Below, piece by piece: positions 14,375-20,057 of a stretch of DNA of 20,057 nt (position 1 is its first letter; each line of letters begins with the position of its first letter). The position numbers were made by a program, and so were the translations under genes. Origin of the DNA: an uncultured Romboutsia sp. (GTDB lineage: Bacteria > Bacillota > Clostridia > Peptostreptococcales > Peptostreptococcaceae); contig CALFLM010000105.1 of assembly GCA_937880075.1 (NCBI GenBank), positions 1-20,057 on the forward strand. The letters are read 5' to 3'. Under the pieces are notes generated by a model, which was given only the letters and a program-made list of their open reading frames with translations, made no database searches and had not been told where the DNA came from.

Positions 14375-16987
14375 ATGTTTTACAAGAAAAATACTCAAGA
14401 AGTAATAAAATTATTAAATAGCAGCTTGGATGGACTCTCTAAAGAAGAAGCAGAGGAAAGACTTAAAAAATATGGTCATAATGAACTAAAGGAAAAGGAA
14501 AAAAGTAGTGTTATAAAACTTTTTTTAGAAATATTTAAAGATCCTTTAGTAATAATTCTTTTGATAGCAGCTGTAGTTCAAGTATTTTTAGGAGAAGTAA
14601 TTGAATCAGGTATAATACTTGCAGTTATTACTTTAAATGCAATACTTAGTGTTGTTCAGAGTAAGAAAGCAGAAGGGTCACTTGATAGTTTAAAGAAATT
14701 ATCAATTCCATATACGAAAGTAATAAGGGATAATGAGAAGATAACAATTTCATCTAGAGAATTAGTAGTAGGAGATATTGTACTTGTAGAGGCAGGAGAT
14801 TATGTGCCTGCAGATGGTAGAATTATAGAATCTCAAAGCTTAAAAATAGTAGAAGGTATGATTACTGGAGAATCAGAACCAATATTAAAAACTGAGGAAG
14901 AAGTACTTTCAGATAGTTCATTAGGTGATCAAAAGAATATGGTATTTAGTGGTTCTATGGTAGTTTACGGAAGAGGGATGTTTATTGTAACTAATACAGG
15001 AATGAACACTGAAGTTGGTAAAATTGCAGATTTACTTGATAATGCAGAAGGTAAGCAAACACCATTACAACAAAAGTTAGATGAATTTAGTAAAAAATTA
15101 GGAGTAGGTATATGCTTCCTATCTGCTATGATATTTGCGGTTCAGGTAATGAGAGGCGGAGAATTAGCAAGTTCATTTATGTTTGCAATAGCTATAGCAG
15201 TTGCAGCTATTCCTGAAGCTCTATCTTCTATAGTAACAATAGTTTTAGCTGTGGGAACAAATACAATGGCTAAAAAACAAGCAATAGTAAGAAAATTACC
15301 AGCAGTTGAAACTTTAGGCTCAACAGCTGTTATATGCACTGATAAAACTGGAACACTAACTCAAAATAAGATGACAGTTGTTGAGGTATATACTTATGAA
15401 AATCTTGTTTTAGCAGATAATGTGGAAGGTCACGAAGTAGCAGCAACTAAGAGTTCTATACAAGATAGATATCTTAATTTAGCATCAATTTTATGTAATG
15501 ATTCAGATGTAAATAATGAAGGTATAGAAATTGGAGATCCAACTGAAGTTGCACTTATAAATTATGCAGCTTTAAATAAAATAGATTACAAAATGCTAAG
15601 AGAAAAATATACAAGAATAGGTGAAATACCTTTTGATAGTGATAGAAAATTAATGTCTACAGTAAATAAAGTAGATGGTGAAACTATAATGTTTACTAAA
15701 GGTGCCCCAGATGTTATTTTTAGTAGATGTAAATATGTATTAAACAACGGAGAAGTAGTAGAATTTAATGAAGAAATAATAGATGAGTATAGAAAAATTA
15801 ATGAAGATTTTTCTAATCAGGCATTAAGAGTTTTAGCATTTGCTAGTAAGAAAGTAAATGATAACATTAAACCATCTATAGAAGATGAAAATGAGCTTAC
15901 ATTAATAGGTCTTATGGCTATGATTGACCCTCCAAGAGAGGAAGTATATGAATCCGTTAAAAATGCTAAAAACTCAGGTATAAAAACTATAATGATAACA
16001 GGAGACCATAAAACAACGGCAACGGCAATAGCTAAGGATATTGGAATAATGGAAAGTAATGACTTAGCCCTTACAGGAGCAGAATTAGATGAATTAAGTG
16101 ATTCTAAATTAGATAAAATATTAGAAAAAGTATCTGTATATGCAAGAGTATCACCTGAAAATAAAATAAGAATAGTAAAAGCATGGCAAAGAAGAGATAA
16201 AGTGTGTGCTATGACTGGTGATGGAGTAAATGATGCGCCAGCACTAAAGCAAGCAGATATCGGTATAGGAATGGGAAGTGGAACTGAAGTAGCTAAGGAT
16301 TCATCTGATATGATTTTAATGGATGATAATTTTGTTACTATAGTCAAAGCTGTTGAATCAGGAAGAACAATCTATAACAATATAAAAAAATCAATAACTT
16401 ATTTATTCTCAGGTAATTTAGGTGGAATAATTACTATAGTATTTGCTTTATTTGCTAACTTACCAAATCCATTTACAACTATACAATTATTATTTATAAA
16501 TTTAGTAACAGATTCACTACCAGCTATAGCACTTGGGCTAGAAAAGCCAGAAAAAGGTGTAATGAATATGCCAGTAAGAGATTCTAAAGAATCAATATTA
16601 GATAAAGAAACATTAAAAACTATAGGGATAAGGGGTAGTATAATAGGTATAGCAACTATAATAGCTCAGTATATAGGTATGAAAAGTTCACCAGAATTAG
16701 GTTGTGCAATGGCATTTTTAACACTTACTTTATCTAGAATACTACAAACATTACCATCAAGATCTAATACACAAACTACACTTAAATTAGGATTTAAAAC
16801 TAATAAATATGCACTAGGTGCAGTAGGGATTTGTTTAGTAATGTTATTTACAACACTTTTACCATTTATGAGAGGAGTATTTGCAATTCCAGTATCATTT
16901 GGTTTAGATAGTTTTATAATTTGTTTTACTTTAGCTTTAATAGCAAGTTTAATGATGGAAGTTGTTAAGCTTATAAAAATAAAATAG
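14375..16987 (+). CDS. P2-type cation-transporting ATPase, predicted Mn2+/Ca2+ exporter
   Basis: An 870-residue P2 ATPase of the Ca2+-ATPase-like group that exports divalent cations at the expense of ATP. Motifs in order are the N-terminal cation-ATPase domain (residues 1-70), TGES (164-167) of the actuator, PEAL (280-283) in M4, DKTGT with phosphorylated Asp323, KGAPD in the nucleotide domain, MTGDGVNDAP (613-622), and NLVTD (Asn709, Asp713) in M6. The M6 residues match SERCA Asn796/Asp800, so site II is kept, while M4 has PEAL rather than the usual PEGL. The manganese riboswitch in front points to Mn2+ as the physiological substrate, as shown for riboswitch-controlled YoaB of Lactococcus lactis. 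An AAGGAGG site precedes the ATG. A terminator follows 16 bases after the stop. Confidence 0.94.
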   Translation: MFYKKNTQEVIKLLNSSLDGLSKEEAEERLKKYGHNELKEKEKSSVIKLFLEIFKDPLVIILLIAAVVQVFLGEVIESGIILAVITLNAILSVVQSKKAEGSLDSLKKLSIPYTKVIRDNEKITISSRELVVGDIVLVEAGDYVPADGRIIESQSLKIVEGMITGESEPILKTEEEVLSDSSLGDQKNMVFSGSMVVYGRGMFIVTNTGMNTEVGKIADLLDNAEGKQTPLQQKLDEFSKKLGVGICFLSAMIFAVQVMRGGELASSFMFAIAIAVAAIPEALSSIVTIVLAVGTNTMAKKQAIVRKLPAVETLGSTAVICTDKTGTLTQNKMTVVEVYTYENLVLADNVEGHEVAATKSSIQDRYLNLASILCNDSDVNNEGIEIGDPTEVALINYAALNKIDYKMLREKYTRIGEIPFDSDRKLMSTVNKVDGETIMFTKGAPDVIFSRCKYVLNNGEVVEFNEEIIDEYRKINEDFSNQALRVLAFASKKVNDNIKPSIEDENELTLIGLMAMIDPPREEVYESVKNAKNSGIKTIMITGDHKTTATAIAKDIGIMESNDLALTGAELDELSDSKLDKILEKVSVYARVSPENKIRIVKAWQRRDKVCAMTGDGVNDAPALKQADIGIGMGSGTEVAKDSSDMILMDDNFVTIVKAVESGRTIYNNIKKSITYLFSGNLGGIITIVFALFANLPNPFTTIQLLFINLVTDSLPAIALGLEKPEKGVMNMPVRDSKESILDKETLKTIGIRGSIIGIATIIAQYIGMKSSPELGCAMAFLTLTLSRILQTLPSRSNTQTTLKLGFKTNKYALGAVGICLVMLFTTLLPFMRGVFAIPVSFGLDSFIICFTLALIASLMMEVVKLIKIK

Positions 16988-17002
16988 GGTATTAAAATGA
17001 GA

Positions 17003-17038
17003 AGATGTATATATAACAAATTTATATACATCTTTTTT
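17003..17038 (+). terminator. Rho-independent terminator of the ATPase gene
   Basis: AGATGTATATA pairs with TATATACATCT, followed by TTTTT. Confidence 0.9.
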
Positions 17039-17120
17039 AGCGATAGATGTATTCGTAGAGGTAGCAAAATGCTTTAAATACAATATAAGTATTGAGTTTA
17101 TGTTATAATATAATAAAGGT

Positions 17121-17146
17121 CGCAATTGTTATATAATGCGAAGCAA
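17121..17146 (+). promoter_or_regulatory. CAATTGTT motif, copy A (upstream of the 159-residue secreted gene)
   Basis: CGCAATTGTTATATAATGCG followed by AAGCAA. The first 17 bases recur exactly on the minus strand at 19133-19149. It lies about 70 bases upstream of the TTGACA promoter of the next gene. The CGCA...TGCG ends also form a weak dyad. Confidence 0.6.
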
Positions 17147-17214
17147 ACAAGGATTTGGTAATAGAATAAAAAAATTCAATAGGGCTGTTATTCATATTAA
17201 TTATTAAAGTATTT

Positions 17215-17244
17215 TTGACATTTTTTACTTAAATCTGTTATTAT
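17215..17244 (+). promoter_or_regulatory. Sigma-A promoter of the 159-residue secreted gene
   Basis: TTGACA (17215-17220) and TATTAT (17239-17244) with an 18-bp spacer, about 35 bases before the ATG. Confidence 0.7.
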
Positions 17245-17278
17245 GATTGTGTAAAATTTTATTAGGGGGGGTTTTACT

Positions 17279-17758
17279 ATGATTAAAAAGAAAGTATTAT
17301 CTATAGGGTGTGCAGTTGTTTTAGCATTTAGTTATTTTGGGACAAGGGTATTTGCTAATTATGAAACTGGTTTTGAGAGTAGTGTAGAAGTAGATATGAT
17401 TGTTGATAACAAGGGGAATATTATATACGAATATACTGATGTAGATGGTGTTACTCGTACAAGCACAACTACAGATTCAATATGTTTGACTAAAGATAGA
17501 TTTGACAAGATATATGGTATAAATAAATGGGATAGTGATAATATAGTTGTTGCAGTAAAGGAAGTTCCTAAAGAAGGAGCAAAAACATCTTTTGAAATTA
17601 TTAATAGTGTTGGTGAAACTATTAGTAGTTCTGGAGGAACACAGTATGGTAAAGGTGAATCTTGGAGTGCAAAAAGTAGTGGTGGATTAGGTACACCACA
17701 TTATGTAAGGGCTAATCCATCTGATATAGGTAAATATAAATTTCATTTGCAATGGTAA
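17279..17758 (+). CDS. Secreted protein of unknown function, 159 residues
   Basis: An exported protein with a clear Sec signal peptide: KKK, a hydrophobic core, and cleavage after VFA near residue 26, before NYETGFES. The mature part of about 133 residues has no transmembrane segment or wall anchor, and its only cysteine is in DSICLTKD. The C-terminal third is glycine/serine rich (SSSGGTQYGKGESWSAKSSG) and ends in an aromatic strand, GKYKFHLQW. That layout vaguely recalls small secreted beta-sandwich proteins, including the lactococcin 972 bacteriocin family, but I see no convincing signature. It has its own TTGACA promoter, an unusually G-rich ribosome binding site (AGGGGGGG) and an upstream CAATTGTT motif. 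No immunity or export partner is adjacent. Confidence 0.85.
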   Translation: MIKKKVLSIGCAVVLAFSYFGTRVFANYETGFESSVEVDMIVDNKGNIIYEYTDVDGVTRTSTTTDSICLTKDRFDKIYGINKWDSDNIVVAVKEVPKEGAKTSFEIINSVGETISSSGGTQYGKGESWSAKSSGGLGTPHYVRANPSDIGKYKFHLQW

Positions 17759-17873
17759 GGGTAATTAAGTATACATTTATTATTAATTATATCTTACAAT
17801 TTTAATATATTGTGAACTAAGTTATACTGAAAAACTGTTTATTGTTTGGAAAATTATTCAATATAAGAAAGTT

Positions 17874-17899
17874 AACAATTGTTACATATTACGAAGTAA
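17874..17899 (+). promoter_or_regulatory. CAATTGTT motif, copy B (upstream of the HD-domain gene)
   Basis: AACAATTGTTACATATTACG then AAGTAA, 58 bases before the HD-protein ATG. The core TTAACAATTGTTA is a near-perfect palindrome. It matches copy A at about 20 of 24 positions. Confidence 0.6.
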
Positions 17900-17956
17900 A
17901 GATTATATATCTTATTTATATAGTATTATAAATATAAATTTATTAAGGAGAATTAA

Positions 17957-18613
17957 ATGAATAAATTTAATAAAATAGCAAATGATAAAACAATAATTAA
18001 TATTTATAATAAAATATCTGAATTTGAAGATTTAGATAAAGTATGGGCACATCATAATTTAGAACATACTCAAAATGTTGCCAAATTAGTTGAGTCTTTA
18101 TTGAAGCGATTAGACTATGAAGAAAGCTTTATAGAAGAAGCAAAAATAGCTGCAATTTTACATGATACTGGTGCAATAGAAGGCAAAAGGAATCATGCAT
18201 TAAGAAGTTATAATTTTGCGAAAAAGTATATTAAAGACAATAATATTATATTAGAAAATAAAGATTTAGTTTTAGATGCAATAAAGATTCATAGTGATGG
18301 ATTTGATAGTGATAATATTATTGCACTAACATTGATTTTGAGTGATAAATTAGATATAAAGCATACCAGAGTTGCAAAAGAAGGATACAATATAAAGGGA
18401 ATGAAAGACATATCAGTAGATATTCATAATAAAGATTTAAAAATACAATTTATTTGTGACGAGAAGATTAATAAAAATGAATTAGAAGAGTTCTATTTTA
18501 TCATAAAAGTATTTAAAGCTATAATATCTTTTTCTAAAAAAATGAATTTAAATCCACAAGTACTATTAAATAATGCTGAATGGAATTTGTTTAACAATAT
18601 GCTTAAACAATAA
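17957..18613 (+). CDS. HD-domain metal-dependent phosphohydrolase
   Basis: A 218-residue cytosolic HD-superfamily protein expected to hydrolyse a phosphoester or nucleotide. Metal-ligand candidates are His37 (NLEHTQNVAKLV), the His69-Asp70 doublet (AILHDTGAIEGK), His80, His112 (KIHSDG) and Asp130 (ILSDKLD), an intact HD core. The C-terminal third (about residues 150-218) contains no motif I know. The ATG has an AAGGAG site. The region from 17759 to 17956 holds no clear terminator for the preceding gene, so the two may be partly cotranscribed, but copy B of the CAATTGTT motif suggests separate control. The substrate cannot be told from sequence. Confidence 0.88.
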   Translation: MNKFNKIANDKTIINIYNKISEFEDLDKVWAHHNLEHTQNVAKLVESLLKRLDYEESFIEEAKIAAILHDTGAIEGKRNHALRSYNFAKKYIKDNNIILENKDLVLDAIKIHSDGFDSDNIIALTLILSDKLDIKHTRVAKEGYNIKGMKDISVDIHNKDLKIQFICDEKINKNELEEFYFIIKVFKAIISFSKKMNLNPQVLLNNAEWNLFNNMLKQ

Positions 18614-18676
18614 TTAAAGTTAAATTCCAATTTATTGTGCACATTAAATTAAACAATTTTAATAAATTGTAAAATA

Positions 18677-18718
18677 ACCCTATTATGGTAAATAGCTATG
18701 ATAGGGGCATTTTTATTT
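18677..18718 (+). terminator. Rho-independent terminator after the HD-domain gene
   Basis: CCCTATTAT pairs with ATGATAGGG (one wobble), followed by GCATTTTTATTT. Confidence 0.85.
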
Positions 18719-18804
18719 ACTAGTTATCACAAAATTAGCTAACAGAGTTAAAATTATAAATAAGTATATGTTTTAATATAATATTGATATTAGAAACTAT
18801 TTTA

Positions 18805-18845
18805 ACAATAAAAAAGTAGGATGCATAATTATATGATCCTACTTT
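18805..18845 (-). terminator. Terminator of the 57-residue small membrane-protein gene
   Basis: On the minus strand AAAGTAGGAT pairs perfectly with ATCCTACTTT, followed by a T-run. The surrounding sequence is related to the 3' flank of the 59-residue gene (9631-9720), where the hairpin is weaker. Confidence 0.8.
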
Positions 18846-18869
18846 CAAGTTCGCATTATATTAATATTA

Positions 18870-19043
18870 CTAATATTGTCTACTTTCTAAACCATTAACT
18901 TTTTTCTCTAAATTAGATATTCTACTGTTTACTAATTTTTTATATTTCTTATTTCTTTTAATAATACTATACATAGCAATAGGAATCAGCATCCATAGTA
19001 TAGTATTTAATATTTTAAAGAGAAACTCAATAGTAATAGTCAT
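18870..19043 (-). CDS. Small membrane protein, 57 residues
   Basis: A short open frame with an AAAGGGGTGGG ribosome binding site before its ATG and a strong terminator after its stop. The peptide has one hydrophobic segment (about residues 5-27, EFLFKILNTILWMLIPIAMY), followed by a basic stretch (IKRNKKYKKL) and a heptad-like tail (ISNLEKKVNGLES) that may form a short coiled coil. It is a single-pass membrane peptide of unknown function. The locus shares its 3' flank and the upstream CAATTGTT motif with the gene at 9726-9905, although the peptides differ. A type I toxin-like role is possible but unproven. Confidence 0.7.
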   Translation of the reverse strand: MTITIEFLFKILNTILWMLIPIAMYSIIKRNKKYKKLVNSRISNLEKKVNGLESRQY

Positions 19044-19123
19044 AAACCCACCCCTTTATATATTTCATTGTAACATAATATACCGTTCTTTGAATATTCA
19101 AAATAGCTAAATAACTATAATAT

Positions 19124-19149
19124 TTGATTTGAATTATATAACAATTGCG
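19124..19149 (-). promoter_or_regulatory. CAATTGTT motif, copy C (upstream of the 57-residue gene)
   Basis: On the minus strand it reads CGCAATTGTTATATAATTCA followed by AATCAA, 80 bases before the start codon. It is identical to copy A over its first 17 bases and differs at 3 of the 24 core positions. Confidence 0.6.
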
Positions 19150-19312
19150 TATTTATTTTCATTATATGATATTTCAACATTGATTTAAAAGATAACCTAA
19201 TAAAAAAATAATTACTCTCAAACACCTTCAAAGTTTAAATATTATACGGAATGTAAAAATGAATAATTATTATTATAAAATTCTTTAAGTTTTTTCATAT
19301 CTCTATGCTTGA

Positions 19313-19341
19313 TTGTACTACTTTAAAATATGTAATATAAT
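19313..19341 (+). promoter_or_regulatory. Sigma-A promoter of the 140-residue exported-protein gene
   Basis: TTGTAC (19313-19318) and TATAAT (19336-19341) are 17 bp apart. The -10 sits inside the perfect inverted repeat at 19325-19354, and the start codon is about 100 bases downstream. The rest of the gap (19044-19312) holds only copy C and A+T-rich sequence. Confidence 0.65.
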
Positions 19342-19354
19342 CATTACATATTTT
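19325..19354. promoter_or_regulatory. Perfect 12-bp inverted repeat over a -10 box (operator candidate)
   Basis: AAAATATGTAAT (19325-19336) and ATTACATATTTT (19343-19354) are exact complements with a 6-bp spacer. The -10 box TATAAT spans the centre, so a bound dimer would block transcription start. No T-run placement supports a terminator, and no regulator gene is adjacent. Confidence 0.65.
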
Positions 19355-19443
19355 AATTTTAGGGGGAAAATTTTGATGCAAAAAAAAATTTAAAGTTTAC
19401 ACTAATAAAATACTTAAAGTACAAAAACGAATAGAAGTAAACA

Positions 19444-19866
19444 ATGAAAAAGATTATCAAAAAAATAATATGTATTTTATGCTTAGGGATGGTAATGAAA
19501 GAGTGTTCAGGTGTAACTGATTATAGAATTATTTTAAATAATGACTATTATGTTGCAAAAACTTCTGCCAATAATGCAAAAATATTTAAAATAGAAGATA
19601 AAGATATTACAGGAAAAGCTCCATCAATACCTGTATATCATAAAGAGAATGATGAAGAATATGAAAAAGAATCTGTAATTAAAGTAGGACAAGATAGTAG
19701 ATATATAATAGCTCAAACAAATATGGACAAATATTATATATTAGACACAAAAGAAGAAAGTGTAATTGAATTTGAATCAGAGTATGAATTTAATCTAAAG
19801 AAAAAAGAACTAGGAATTTCAGATAATGTTTCGTTAGAAAGTTTATATAAATACAAAAAAGAATAG
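19444..19866 (+). CDS. Putative exported protein of unknown function, 140 residues
   Basis: The N-terminus (MKKIIKKIICILCLGMVMKE, then CSG) is a basic region followed by a short hydrophobic core, a signal peptide or membrane anchor. The Cys at position 21 is not in a good lipobox, so lipoprotein status is uncertain. The rest is soluble and charged (YRIILNNDYYVAKTSANNA, KVGQDSRYIIAQ, YYILDTKEESVIEFES) and looks like a small beta-rich extracytoplasmic domain. I do not recognise the family. The ribosome binding site is poor (AGAAG), whereas a strong AGGGGG at 19361-19365 serves an ATG at 19376 that ends after five codons behind a 9-base A run. The next gene starts 95 bases downstream on the same strand. 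Confidence 0.72.
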   Translation: MKKIIKKIICILCLGMVMKECSGVTDYRIILNNDYYVAKTSANNAKIFKIEDKDITGKAPSIPVYHKENDEEYEKESVIKVGQDSRYIIAQTNMDKYYILDTKEESVIEFESEYEFNLKKKELGISDNVSLESLYKYKKE

Positions 19867-19960
19867 ATTTAGAATATTTGTATTGATAAATATTTGTAAT
19901 TTTAATACGAGGTAAATAGACTTTGGATATAATATGTAATTTTGTAAGGGAGAAATAAAC

Positions 19961-20057
19961 TTGAAAGTATTAAAAAATAAATTATTTTTAGGGTTAGATT
20001 CAATAATAGTTTTGATTTTAATTATATTTAGTTACTCTAAAATAAGAGAATATAATG
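19961..20057 (+). CDS. Membrane or exported protein, N-terminal fragment (runs off window)
   Basis: An open frame starts at TTG 19961 with an AAGGGAG site 8 bases upstream and continues to the window end. The 32 residues visible are a basic start (KVLKNK), a hydrophobic helix (SIIVLILIIFSYS) and a charged continuation, consistent with a signal anchor. It lies 95 bases after the preceding exported-protein gene on the same strand with no terminator between, so the two may form an operon. No family can be named. Confidence 0.6.
   Translation, partial: MKVLKNKLFLGLDSIIVLILIIFSYSKIREYN

Noticed and set aside
15817..16347. 176-codon minus-strand open frame inside the P-type ATPase gene
   Set aside because: It is antisense to a strongly conserved coding region, lacks a binding site and has the low-complexity composition expected of a shadow frame.
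16997..17077. 26-codon open frame beginning MRRCIYNKF after the ATPase gene
   Set aside because: It runs straight through the ATPase terminator hairpin and has no ribosome binding site.

Overview
The window reads as chromosomal DNA from a low-GC Gram-positive anaerobe of the class Clostridia. It is strongly A+T rich, codon third positions are nearly all A or T, ribosome binding sites are strong AGGAGG-type, and rho-independent terminators are frequent. A Peptostreptococcaceae-like genus is plausible, but nothing here fixes it. There are no rRNA or tRNA genes, no complete insertion sequence and no CRISPR array.

Left part (1-4130). A MerR-family regulator (minus strand, running off the left edge) is divergent from a MATE efflux pump whose promoter has the long 19-bp spacer typical of MerR-activated promoters. 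After a gap with a probable Spo0E-like pseudogene and two inverted repeats comes a nitric-oxide response module. It consists of an Rrf2/NsrR-type iron-sulfur repressor, a YbaN-like membrane protein and a single-domain haemoglobin. The last two share the same GTAT-N5-ATAC operator-like dyad overlapping the promoter region.

Middle (4131-9605). A gene-poor stretch with decayed coding DNA leads to an Rpn-family PD-(D/E)XK nuclease gene. A HAD phosphatase converges on it across a shared hairpin. A short, locally GC-richer 60-bp-period repeat follows, then an M3 oligoendopeptidase and a small transaldolase/fructose-6-phosphate aldolase.

Right-centre (9606-17040). Here are a small membrane-protein gene, a secreted 120-residue protein behind a pair of inverted 17-bp sites, and a manganese-efflux pair: MntP and a P2-type ATPase. 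Each exporter gene sits behind its own sigma-A promoter, yybP-ykoY (Mn2+) riboswitch and terminator, wired so that Mn2+ binding should turn expression on. Between them lie an orphan membrane histidine kinase and a roughly 330-nt intergenic region dense in complementary arms. That region looks like an unannotated structured RNA with two mutually exclusive folds.

Right end (17041-20057). This part carries accessory genes: a secreted 159-residue protein, an HD-domain hydrolase, a second small membrane-protein gene (minus), a putative exported protein whose -10 box lies inside a perfect 12-bp inverted repeat, and the start of another membrane protein. A roughly 24-bp motif beginning CAATTGTT occurs four times, each time upstream of one of these accessory genes, which suggests a shared regulator or a shared mobile origin. 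The two small membrane-protein loci also share their 3' flanks although their proteins are unrelated, a layout reminiscent of type I toxin loci.
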